Origin: Watersipora subatra
Lineage: Eukaryota > Bryozoa > Gymnolaemata > Cheilostomatida > Watersiporidae
DNA length: 64,000 nucleotides
Direction: 5' to 3'
Assembly (NCBI RefSeq): GCF_963576615.1
Contig: NC_088716.1
Span: 1 to 64,000, forward strand
Shown: positions 12,641 to 24,294 of the stretch, piece by piece
How positions within the stretch are numbered: position 1 is the stretch's first letter
How the letters are laid out: each line of letters opens with the position of its first letter
Program-made: the position numbers and the translations under genes
The notes under the pieces: generated by a model
Told to the model about the DNA's origin: nothing
Database searches by the model: none
What the model saw: the letters and a program-made list of their open reading frames with translations, nothing else

Positions 12641-13510
12641 AGAAGCTATGACCTCACTGTGAATTATCATTATTTTGGTGGAAAATGAGGCCACAAATTG
12701 CAAGCCTCTTTTCTTGTTATTCATGTCTTTTCTCACTTGGTAGAAACTGGCACAGCAAACTGTAGTGGATGCAGCGCATAGAACAACACATTGAAACTGG
12801 CAAAACAAACTGAAACATGCACAGTGCACTGAAATAACACACTGAAACAGCAAATTAAAACTGGGAAGACAAAATGAAACTAACAAGATAAACTGAAAAT
12901 ACAATATAAAAAACGCCGAGGTGTTTTATTCAATTAATATCTTTGATGGCCTTGCATGATTGTTTAGGATGATGGAATGAAAGTGGGATGACTCCAACAG
13001 CATCCTGATTTCACATACTAGTGAATTTCTAGTTAATGGGTGAGCCTTCGTTCATATTTTGGTTTCCACAAGGTAGCTATGTTTCTAGCTGTCTAGGAGT
13101 TACTAAAATGTATGTTACTGTTGCAGCAACATCTATGTACTATATTCTGTCAATTCTTTATTGTTATGGTAGTCCACATTACCTGTTAGCCAGATGAGCG
13201 AAACATGCTATATTCAGACTGACAATGGTTGCAGGTACTCTATAGCTGCCTTAGTTTCAGCAAGAAACTTTCAATTGCTAACAATCCTGCAGGGGTGAAT
13301 TTAGAGCTCTGCCAGAGACAAAACAGGCTTAGGTGGTCTTTACATCGACCTAGCTCTCTCTCTATGTCAGTGTCTCAAATTAGAATGAGGTCACAAGTAC
13401 AGGAATTCCTTTCAATGTATACTAAACAAGCCTCAAGCTATTACCCTCTGTCAGCTTAATGGATCTGTAAAAACTAACTGAAGGATTATTGGCAATCGGG
13501 GACTAACTTC
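12641..13510. other. no recognised gene; degenerate CTGAAA-rich repeats
   Basis: From 12,740 to 12,900 short words such as AAACTGGCAAAACAAACTG and ACACACTGAAACAGC recur without a fixed period. The frame at 13,229-13,459 has no family signature. Nothing else is supported. Confidence 0.4.
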
Positions 13511-13512
13511 TA

Positions 13513-14405
13513 AAGGTTGACGTGCAACAAAATTCACATTACAGTTATTTAGTATCAAAAGATTGACCATGTCCTACTCTGCTGTGTTGAAGGTGACAAA
13601 TTTGCTGAAATGTGATCACAAGCTCTTAAAAGCTACAAAATGAACAGTTACTGCAGTCATCACAAAAACTCTTTAGATTGGAATCCATTTCCAAAACGGC
13701 TCAAATTGGGCGTAACTAAACATGATGGTTTTTGTTTACACATTCGTGCAACCTCATTCCTTGATATATTTTCACAAATATACTTCACGCATTTAATAAA
13801 ACCATGTCTGTTGTTCTTACGCATCTTTTTCGCCATCATCGTAATCGTAAAAATCTCAAAACCTACCGTAAAAAATCAATCAACTTTTCAACCTTAGCTC
13901 GAAGGAGTGCATATCATTCTCTGATAAACATGAGAAGCCTGTTGGTCACATGCGATAGTGAAAATTGCTGCAGAAACTGTTCCCGCGAATTGACAGAAAG
14001 TATGGGCCACACGATCAGATTACTACTAGATGATTAGACAAGGCTGAAAAGATGCTGTAAGGTAGTGAGCATTTATATTTGAAACGGGCTCTTCGGTAAA
14101 ACCTCAAGTATTTGTCATAAACTAGTGCTACGAGAGTTTTATATTGAGCCTTTTATTGGCCTTTAATTTCATGTGATAACATCATACGTCAAAACAATAA
14201 CCAAAATGTAGGAGTACGTCAGCCAAATAAAGAGATTCCAAACTACCGCATTTTTTGTGATGGCTGCGATTAACTGTTAGTTTTTGAGCTTTAAGACCTT
14301 GTAATCACATTTCCACATATTTTGCGCCTACAACACAGCAGACTAAGACAAGGTGAACCTTTTGATACCAAATAACTGTAATGTGAATTTTGTTGCAAGT
14401 AACTT
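13513..14405. mobile_element. 893-bp MITE, AAGGTTGAC ends, copy 1
   Basis: The left end AAGGTTGACGTGCAACAAAA is inverted at the right end, which finishes …TTTTGTTGCAAGTAACTT. The terminal inverted repeats run for at least 120 bp through TTTGGTATCAAAAG and the CTCTGCTGTGTTG block. It is flanked by CTA on both sides, consistent with a TA target duplication. A second copy in the opposite orientation is at 53,128-54,029. No transposase frame inside. The TA target points to Tc1/mariner-type mobilisation (inference). Confidence 0.85.
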
Positions 14406-14575
14406 CTAAGTGGTATTTCATTATCTTACATCAAAAAGGATCACATAACAGCCATACATATACCTTAGAATAGAACTAGTCAAGCTGTATTATCAATATT
14501 CATTCTACGTAATTGTTATACAGCAGGTAAAATGGAAAGCGAAAGGTCTGATGCAAGAGCAGACAAATCCATAAG

Positions 14576-17500
14576 TTATCTAAAGAGGAAGCTGGTGTCG
14601 CTGACATAGTAGGCCCCTTGAACATGTTTGACTGAGCTGAAGAATGCTGTGCCTGCCAGGTTGATGAATCGAACTTTCGTAGATTTTGTTCTACGTTCAT
14701 AGTTGGCCAGGTACTCCCCGTTTACGTATGTATGTAACATGATTTTAAGTAGATATTTATGTGTCCAAGGCTATGGCAGCACTATCAACCCACCGATTCA
14801 CATATTAAAACTTGATTCTACTCTCACCTCATAACCATCATCCCCCACATTGAACTGAACATAGAACTGTCTGCCAGGGTAAAAAGCCTCTGGGAGGGGA
14901 TAAATCGCCTCATCTCCCCATTCTCCATTCTTCAGAGTGTTGAGTACAATTTCACCTGCAGAGAGCTTTGCATTATTAGGACACGAACATGCAGCAAGTT
15001 GTGCCTCCTAAAGAAGGTGATAGAACCCTGTATGTCAGGCCACACCTCCTAATAGTAATTGAACCCTGTATATCCCAGGGCAACACCTCCCAAGGACGAT
15101 AGGATTCTGTATATTAGGCTATTACTTTTTGCTATCATGAATCATTGCTTCACATCTTTTATCATTTCACCTAGCTATAACATTTGCTTAAAATTTTTTT
15201 TGGTTTTTTAAGCTAGTAAATTAGATTTATGATTAGAATTTATGTTCAGTGTGTAAAAAGTGAGGAAAATCGATTGATCAATGCTCATCTTAAACTCTCA
15301 GAAACAAAGCTTCGAATTGTTGGCTTTGCGTATTTATGCTTTTGTTAAGCATTTATTCATTTTGTAAATTACACTCACAATCTATCTAACTCTCAAATTG
15401 AAAGCTTTCAGTAGATACGCGTTAGAACGACGTATACATGAATGACATTTTGTTTTATTGTTACAGGATGTTCATGTGGTTCACCAGGGGAGCAGTTGTG
15501 TCGGTCGGAAAACAGACATAAATGAGAAAGGGAGACACAAAAGTGTACTGCACAAACCATAATATGTTCTGTTTGAGTTTGCAGCAGTAGATTTATTTGT
15601 CCAATTATATGAGATGAAACAATGTGACACAACTTGGATGGATGGTTTAATAATAGCTTTACGCTGCGGCAAAAATTGCAGTTGTTTTCGCCATATATTT
15701 TACATAATTTTTTCAAAGATGGCGGCATGCTTATTTTGTTTAGTTGCCAGTTTCCAGTGTGAGTAGTAACTGAGAACTTAGCTGATACAAAGGCCACGAT
15801 GAAACAAGTTAACTCAACAACCTAATTACCCTAGACCAGCAGAATCGTAGTCGGTACTCAGATGTTTACACAGCATTTAGAAATAGCTAATATGACAAGT
15901 TTCTAATTTCCCTTATTTGAGGCGCTTGAGACATTCATAATAATGCATCTGTAGCTGGATTAAAAATTTCATTCTAGCAAACATGAGCAAATGCAAAATA
16001 AAATTTAAGCCAATAGAGCTGCTAGTAGGAGCCAATAGTAGGACTAGACTTTTATCGCAATAGCCAATGTGAATATGAGAGATAGAGACAGGTTGTATCA
16101 CTGGTTACATCATTTTGGGCAAGTCTGGGCATGTTTTTTGGCCTGAGTGTTCTTACTGTGATCAACCTTTTTCGATTTTAATTTTCAAATATCTTGACAA
16201 TGACATCGCCTAACACAACAAACAACGTATCAACTGATAGACAAAAAAATGCTTTCTTTTAAATGTCAACTCAAATTTGACGCAACCACATTTTTAAGTC
16301 ACACCTAATGATGATGAAACCCTGTATATTAAGTCACACCTCCTGGTGCCGATTGGACCCTGTATATCAGGCCACACCTCCTAATGGTGATAAGGCCTTG
16401 TATATCAGGCCACACCTCCTGAAGGTGATAGAACCATCTACATGTATGCAAGACGACACTTTTACCTTGGTCCCATCTTGGATTAAAGTGCAGAGGAATG
16501 TCTGTGTGTTTCTCTTCCTCATCAGAACTTGACGACGACTCATCCCGAGTCTTACCTTGAAGGTTGATGCAAACTCTGAAAAATGTACAAACAGAGCTTT
16601 AACCAAATATCTAGTCTCAAAACGCCTGTTTAGTCATCTGTCACCTTCTACAAGGTGTAGATGCTTGTAGGCACATGTAAGCACATGTACAGTCCTGGCT
16701 AATGCTAGATGCCCATATGACTACACGCTTTTTGGCACCTATAGGCAGCACAAATTATGTTCAGGTAAAATTTGCATATTTACACAGAATGCCTTAAATG
16801 CCTTTGCAAAAGGTTTTAGCATTTTGTGCCAAGAATATACTTTAGGCAAAGTATTGGCAGATTCATGTCTATGACAGAATTGTGACATAAGCAAGTATCT
16901 AATAGCATCTTAAACAAAATGTACTTTTAGTCTTCAAAACATGAACAGCCACACTCATTGCACTTTCTACTGGTTCACCTCTGATTGTTACAGTTATTAT
17001 TGAATAACACATACATACACCAAAACAGTGCTCAAATTTAATTCTTTTAGAGTTATCGTCTCAGCAAGGTAATGACACTAAATGAGGCAACTCCAACACC
17101 ACATTATTTAAAATCTTGTTGATGCACATTTTCGTCTAAAAACAGTCATTTTGCTGTAAACCAAATGAGCATTGGCCAAAATGCAATAGTGAACACAATT
17201 TCCAGGGTATTCCTCAATTGAAAACTTCACCTGGGATAGAGAGAATAATGAAGAGTCATGATGAATGAACTATAGGAACAATAAACACATTAGTAATGAA
17301 AATAAAACAAATCACTTGTTTTTCTCTTGTGCAGTACTTAGATCATGGATTACATACACTCCAGAAATACACAAAAAGTATGCCTGGTCCTTTAATTGTG
17401 CCTTTAATAAATAATCAAATAGAAACTCTTGATATCATGGTGTTTCATTACTCACGATACTTTGACGAGTTTTGTTAAAATTTTGCGCATGCTCAAACTT

Positions 17501-17863
17501 TTCTCACCTCAAAGTCGAAAACCTGACACTGTTTAATCTCTATGTTTACCTTTCTGGGTCATCGTTGACGGAGCCTATGACTGTAACAATGTCTCCTGAC
17601 TTCAGACCTGGCACTTAGCAATAGGAATTGTCTTCCTACAGCAGATTATCACACTGCATCACTACTTCAGTGAATATGAGTCAAAATTCCTGATCCAAAC
17701 AAAGAGAGAAAAGTCTACTGATAATTTTACGGATAGAGACGATATGGCCAGCACTTACCGAGGAGCCAAGGAATCTAACCTCCAGTACAGACACATCTCC
17801 ATTGACTGTTAGATGATGAACATCCTGATTGTATGTCACATATGGCTCACCATTCACAGACAC
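14576..17863 (-). CDS. galectin with tandem carbohydrate-recognition domains, 5' part not found
   Basis: Minus-strand exons are 17,863-17,759 (VNGEPYVTYNQ…, C-terminal strands of a first domain), 17,607-17,550 (GDIVTVIGSV), 16,575-16,466 (VCINLQGK … DIPLHFNPRWDQ), 14,955-14,828 (GEIVLN … NGEWGDE … FYVQFNVGDDGYE) and a last exon ending at a TAA at 14,576. The HFNPR and W-G-x-E motifs are the beta-galactoside-binding residues of galectins, which act as cytosolic or secreted lectins. Phases agree at the 17,550/16,575 and 16,466/14,955 junctions. Oddities: a serine/glutamate-rich insertion (DESSSSSDEEE) sits in the second domain. The junction from the 17,759 exon (phase 0) to the 17,607 exon (phase 1) does not fit, so a small exon is missing or these are two genes. 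The last exon has no AG directly before VNGEYLANYE; the nearest AG (exon start 14,770) adds about 15 residues. Exons for the first domain's N-terminal half were not found up to 20.3 kb. Confidence 0.75.
15000..15125. repeat. about 39-bp minisatellite, three units, in a galectin intron
   Basis: Units built on CCCTGTATATCAGGCCACAC followed by CTCCTAATGGTGATAG, with variation. The same unit occurs in the next intron at 16,300-16,440. Confidence 0.75.
15408..15797 (-). other. 129-codon open frame inside a galectin intron, unsupported
   Basis: A minus-strand frame with an ATG start near 15,797 lies wholly in the intron between 16,466 and 14,955. It is cysteine- and histidine-rich in its C-terminal half but matches no family I know. 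The surrounding intron DNA is AT-rich and repeat-like. It may be a chance frame or a piece of a mobile element. Confidence 0.2.
16300..16440. repeat. about 39-bp minisatellite, three to four units, in a second galectin intron
   Basis: Units share CCTGTATATCAGGCCACACC and CTCCTGAAGGTGATAGAACC with the array at 15,000-15,125. It lies just beyond the donor of the exon ending at 16,466. Confidence 0.75.
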
Positions 17864-18914
17864 CTGCAACTGTTGTCAATATACCAAGCATAGGATTAGT
17901 TAGTCATATATACCTGCAACAAGTGTCAATAGACTGAGATTTGGGGCATTGTTAAAAAACACTTGCAACAGCTGTCATCAACATGCATGCCGGACGTCAC
18001 TGAATGCTACAAGATAGAAGTTAAAAATGAACAAAGATTCAGAATTTTGTGCGCATGACTATAATATCCTGTACATACCGTATATATTCTGTCATGGCTA
18101 GATGCAGGTTTATGTAGCTTTATATATGTTTACACAACACAAGATTAACTACAAATGTTATGCATGACAAGCAGGGTTGGCTCGGTTTAAACCAGTAAAA
18201 AAACGGGTTTACGGTTTTTTCATTTTTTTTGTGAAAAACATATTTTAAGCTCCTAGTGGTTTCTGTGTGGTAGAAATGCAATTCTACGTAATTATCAGCT
18301 GTGGAAGTTTATTTAGGACACAGTAGTAAATGAATGGCAGAGCTCAAGTTGCAATTACATGAAATCCTAGCACAACAAAGAATTAGCGAATTTCATTTTC
18401 AATTGGTTTTATCAAGTGATATGATGATCCCTTTACTGATGAAATATAAAAACCATGTGAGATATACCAATCCAATCATTGTCTCTAATAATGAATACTT
18501 TTTCAAGTCTGGCCAGTGAGAAAGGATTGCTTATAATTAGAAAATAAAATAATAAAATCCTTTTGGCAAAAGCTTTAAGTTTCAAACTAATATTTCATTT
18601 ATTGGGCACAAGCCAAAATAGTTGGATTGTTAGATTTCAGTTTATTAAGTTTTTTGTGTTTTGACAGGTTACTTGATGGTGATATTAGTCAGACATATGC
18701 ATCAACCACTACTAGCAAAGGGACTAACCTGAGATGCCCTCTATTATTAGCCTGTATTGTAGCTAACAAGTTGAGGTGATTGAGGCAATTGTTTAGAAGT
18801 CTGCTAAGAAACATGCTGACTTCTCTATGAATCTCAGCAACCTGACAAGCTTTGGTAAGTGCAGACCGACGATCAACAACTGAGGGAAAAAGGGTACTTG
18901 CTTTTTTTGTCAAT
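17864..18914. other. no recognised gene
   Basis: At 17,864-17,990 the acceptor-side motif around ACCTGCAACTGTTGTCAA is repeated about three times (ACCTGCAACAAGTGTCAA, ACTTGCAACAGCTGTCAT). At 18,174-18,200 GGGTTGGCTCGGTTTAAACC looks like a transposon terminus, but no partner end was found. The frame at 18,334-18,519 has no family signature. Confidence 0.4.
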
Positions 18915-19640
18915 ATGTTACCCTACTCTGTGTGATGGCACTGAAGGCACGTATGTGACAATTCTTTGTTGGTTCTGACCGAAATCACGAATTGAAAGAC
19001 AAACACAGAATTACTCAGCCAATTTGACAGAATTGTCTGAGATGTGCCTGCACCCTGACAATATAGACAAAACGCTTTTATTTGGTTGAAGAAATTATTA
19101 GCAATCAAAATTTTTGCAGTTTTGCGATTGGTATAGTCCGAGACCGGTATTACGTATTACGTAAACATAGTACATACAATGTAACTGCCTATAATGCACT
19201 ATTTTTCATTATTTACCGTTCGGACTGTATGGCTATGAATTGTTTATTTTTTAATAATAACAATTTCTTTTTAGCAGCAAAAAATGTGTTGTAAAAAGAG
19301 TTGCCATCTTTAACGCTATCAAGTCAGTTGCATCGTATTTACTATGACAAATCACGTTAGTATTTTTCTTATATGTCGTGTTATGGGTCTAGGATTATAT
19401 CAATGACAAAAATTGCTAGAATCGTGCTCGCTTACAATTCGTTTAGTCAATTAAAACGTTTCAACTATGATTTCGGCCGTGCATGCACAGCTCTGACTAT
19501 TCTGGGAATTTCGGCTGAATAATTCTGTGTTTTTTGTCATTTTGTGATTTCGGTCAGAACAAACGATAAAATCAGCATGTGTGGCCGTACTTTGAGGGCA
19601 ACTTCTGGTGAAGTGTACAAATATCGACGGGCAAGGTGAA
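18915..19640. mobile_element. candidate MITE with about 110-bp imperfect inverted repeats
   Basis: The block GTTCTGACCGAAATCAC followed by AAACACAGAATTACTCAGCC at 18,975-19,020 recurs inverted at 19,495-19,570. Outward similarity continues for some tens of bases on both sides. The interior has no transposase. Exact ends and target duplication could not be fixed. Confidence 0.55.
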
Positions 19641-20334
19641 TAATTAGTGGTCTGTGATGATAAAAATTGTGTGTCATGTTCTGCAAGCAACAAAGTGATG
19701 TTATACATCTATACATGCCATTATCAGCATATGCTGACTGGTTTACTATAACTAGTATTCATTGTTAAAGTAGGGTGAAAAACTGTAGCTGAATGATCTC
19801 TGTGTAAGATTTCATTACTACGCATGGTCTACACAAGCAGTGATTTTTACATGAGTAATATATCATGTGAACAATCAATCAGCATATCAAGCAACTAAGT
19901 GGGCCAACTGATGAACATTACTTTGGTTTCTGCTGCTAGGCAGACGGTTTAACATGAAAAATCCAATCGGGAGCTACTATCCACCCCACCATCTATCAGT
20001 TGAGTTCATGGAAAATGATGAAAACCCTTGAAACGTCTGGCTGACCAACTCATACAGCATTGAGTTGCTGTTCTATTTGTTACAAGCAGACATAAGAATA
20101 CTTTCTCAGACGTTAACTGATTTACAGCCACCTGAACAGGTGTGTTGGTGTCTGTATATCACTCTATACAGCTAATTTTTCACCAAGCACTAACACAAAG
20201 ACCTGCCTACATATTGGCAGAGCATCAATCTCTTTCACCGAGGTACATGATGCTCAATGTTATTCTATTAATTGATGTCTATGCAGTATCACATCAAACA
20301 CAACTGGCAACTAGTTATCAGTATCTTCACAAGT
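19641..20334. other. no recognised gene
   Basis: AT-rich sequence with only short frames. No repeat shared with the rest of the window was noticed. Confidence 0.4.
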
Positions 20335-23300
20335 ACCAGTAATTCTACCAAATGTAGTCTTGGCCAAAACTATTAACACCCTTATTATTATGTGACATTA
20401 ACTAGACTTTTGCTCTTTCAGTGCCACTCTGCGCTACTCAGACCACACTATACATGGCAAATAATTCTTCAGAAGATTTCTATCCTTTAAAAACAAAAAG
20501 CGTTATGTCATCCGTTTCATCAGCACCTCTGCTTACTTAGGCTCTGGCAGCGCTGTCCTTGTTGTGCTCTTCACTGGCTCTCACCATGGCTGACTAATCC
20601 CACTCTCTATGGCGTTCGGATGGCTGAGTGTTTCTGGCTGGCCGGGGTTGTACCTAATGACCCCATGTGTTTTCACTGTTGGTTAAAAAACTGGACTAGG
20701 GTAGACTGGTGCCGGGCCCGTAGGCTCTGCTGGCTCTCATGGAATTTCTTTTTTTCTCTAGTCGTTTCTCCAGTTCCTGTCTCCTTCGAAGCTCCTGCAG
20801 TCAACCTTCTAACTCGTTACTGGATGGAAGGGAGGTATAAGCCTCTGTCCTTGACTTTGCCATATTTAGCTCTGCTTCTTCCTCCTGGCTCCTAGAGCTT
20901 GCTTCTTTCCTGTTGTGCCATCTTCTTGGCTCTATGGTGGCTGGTGCCTGTCCCAGCACCTCCGGACATACACGGGATGGTTTCAGCCTGCTTTAATTGT
21001 ACACCAAAGACTGACTATGCCTCTCTACTAGGCATGCATGGTTTGACCAAATTTCTTCTACTTGGAAAGGCCTTACAAATTCTGCCTGCAATTTGGGGTT
21101 GTCCCCTCGCCATCATATTTTATTTAGACGCCAGACTCAGTCTCCCGATGCATATAGCAGAGTCTCTTCTGGGTACATTAGTCGGATAGCCATATGCTTC
21201 TCTCAGAGGTTTGTGTGTCCTCCCGCTCAATCTCAATGCCCTCACCATATCTTCATGAAAGGGCTGGGTTTCTAGTGGTGGAGGATTGTACTGGATTGGA
21301 TTCACTGTCTCAGACCAATAGTATTTACTTATTTAACGCGATCTTGATACTTCAAAACACATTACTTGCTTCTACAGCGTAAATAATCTGTTACAGGAAC
21401 ATTTATGTTATAAAGATTTTACGTTATAAGAACATTAAAATACATATAAATGGGCTAATCCATTCAAAGATCGTTTTAAACTCACCTCTTTAGCCATACA
21501 AAATACAAAAACTTGACAGAACTTTTTTTTATTTGCGGGCTGCACCATAACTGCTGTATTATTGGTTTGCATTAAATTTTCTCTTTTTCACTAATAAATA
21601 TCACTGGTTTTATAGACCATCGTTACGGCAATCTATAAGAAGTTGATAGGAAACGTACAATGTCGTCATTAATTTACATAAACTTGCTTATTTTTTCTAA
21701 ACAGCAAAGTCTATTCTTCAAACCAAAAATAATAACAAATATTTCATATGTATCCAACGAAGCAAAACAACATAATATTTTTACTATAAAAAAGGGTACT
21801 ACCTGTTTATCATCTATCTGTATCTAGGGTCAAGGTTGGATAACAGGGAGCTTTTGACGATACTCCAACTCGTGACATTCAGATTGTTTGACTGACACCG
21901 TAACACCTGCACCATTCTATCGATATTCAGTATTTATAAACAATTGTGCAGTTACTTATTCCCATTTTTGTTGATACATCTGACGATCTACCACGATGAA
22001 CTAGAATGTCTTGGAAGTTGTAAATATAATAGATGTAACGCTTTACACGTGTCGTTCTTTTTCTAGCGAATGCGACAAGATATGTTGACTTTCAAGTTGA
22101 AATTGAAAACACACCCGACTTGACACTATACATTATAAAGAATTTTTGATGTAGTACAGAGCAAAAAACTTCACATGAATTCTTTAAGTTGCCTGGAACT
22201 TACATCATTACAAAAGCATCTACTCTACCTTTATTATCATAGCCCTTGCTTGGCTCCTCCAGCTTTATTTCATTTTTATTATTTTTTCTTGTTGGTCTAT
22301 TTTCTTGATTACCCCTTTCGTTATTAATATTTTCATATCAGATTTATTTTACCAAAGAAGTTGTCTTCCCTTAGCAACAGTGTTACATTATGAAGAGCTT
22401 GTCATGAAGTGCTACCATAGTTAAATAAACTTCCCTTTGAGTCTCTGTTAATAAACGTTGTATTTGGTAGTAGGCTATTGTATTGTATATGTATAAGTTA
22501 TGTACACTGTGATGTACTTCTTCATATTTTCTCTTTCTCTAATCTCTATTGGCTTTTAATATTAAATGTAAACTTTTAACAACTAAACTAAATTTTAAAT
22601 TCTAATTTTTTTCTTTTCATTTACCTTTTACATCTGCAAAAACATGTAAACAAATGTTAGACTACTTCAGAGTATATTGTGGTATATGTGATGTATTTTT
22701 ACTTATTCGCTATATACATTAATTGTATTTCTCTTTTCATTTAGCATTTGTACTTACTATAGGTCTTCTGTCACAACGTCACCACTTCACAATTTTTACA
22801 ATATTAAACACAAGGTCATAACTCCAAACCATTGTAAAACAAGCCTGTCAAGGAAGGACAACTTGTATCTACTTACTTGATATGTCAATCATCTACCCTA
22901 TGCTAACCTTTGTGCTGGCTTATACATAGTTTACAGTGCTTATTGACCAAATAAATGATACGATTTGAGCAAGTATCGTTCTATACCTGAAGGAAGTTTA
23001 GTCTATTAAAGTGTATCATGTGTGAACATCCTGTTGAGCGAGTGCACTTTACCTGTTGCACAATATGGTTTGGAATTATATTCATAACAAACCAGTTCCA
23101 GTTTGTGAATTCATTCTTTTGGTACCAAACAGCGTGAAGCAAATGCTTCAAAATTACAAAGCCCAAATGGCAGTTTGTTTCCTCTCCCTTCTATGACTGA
23201 AGGTAATATAATTTATGCTTTATTATCATTGCTATAGGAATGTCTGTTCCTCATCTAGTATTATGTATAGAAGCAGCCATAACAGGTGGCTGTAGTGTGT

Positions 23301-24294
23301 GAACCACACAGCTGACTAGTCATGGCTGGCTTCAAAGCTCTGATAAAATGGATCACATGCTAACTACAACTGCAACACCCCCTGATATCTTATCATTTAA
23401 TACATAAAACTCTAGACATTTAGACTCCTTATGCATACAATCCACGTCAACGGCTGTCTTATCAGAGCATTGCAACACCCATAATGCCTGCTGTTCCCAA
23501 GAGATCCTTATAATAATGTATTTGATCTGAACCTTTTGCGTCAATAATTCCACCTTATCATGGCGACAGGAAGGAGCAGCTTTTAACCCATATAATAGAG
23601 GTGTGACAGCAGTCAGGTCTTTGTATTTTACATAAACAATAAATTTTAATCTGGTGGATTTTTTCATGAAACAACCGTTAAGTTGTATTTAATTTGATAA
23701 GGAACCAGACATTATATTGCTTGATATGAGAGAATGTCTTGTAGCTTATAATAAATGGTGCACTCCTTGACATAGCCTAAGGTCATCAACAAATTCCTTA
23801 TGGTTTATGAAACTAAGGCTATTTTAATACCCAGGAGACTAGTTATTTTCATCAATTAGGAATATTAGTCATGTTCATCAATGTGACTTTATTGCTGCTT
23901 CATATAGCAAAGTTATGAATTTTAAAAGAAGAGATTTAGTTATATATTACGGCTGTTAAACGAAGTCTAACGGTTCATTGCATATAGATGAAGAGATAAG
24001 GTTGAAAGAATAAGAATATTTAATCAAGAATAATAAAATACAAGCAGGGTGTATTACAATACAGAGAACACTATCATGTGATCACTTTGAACATGCATGT
24101 CTAGTGGGGCTCCCACGTGTCTTTATTTACTATAGACCTGCCCCTCTGGCTCGAGGACCGGGTGGTCATTTCTCTTCCAGCTGGAATTGGGCCGGTTTGA
24201 CTCGAGTTTGACTCGGTTTGGTTGGACTAAATCGTAGGTCACCAGCACTTTTAGTGTCTGTCTGGGTAGATTTTCAGTTGCGGCTACTACACTA
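20335..24294 (-). repeat. dispersed unit C (copy 3 of 3), reverse orientation
   Basis: Reverse complement of unit A over its whole length, without the MITE of A. It keeps the longest version of the shared short frame, 104 codons with an ATG at 23,667-23,665 and a stop at 23,353, beginning MKKSTRLKF and ending GGVAVVVSM. The end near 20,500-21,300 is the GC-richer decayed block. Confidence 0.7.

Noticed and set aside
20620-21382. Plus-strand open frames of 60-96 codons in unit C
   Set aside because: They are opposite-strand shadows of the decayed block shared with units A and B; no conserved product and no supporting splice sites.
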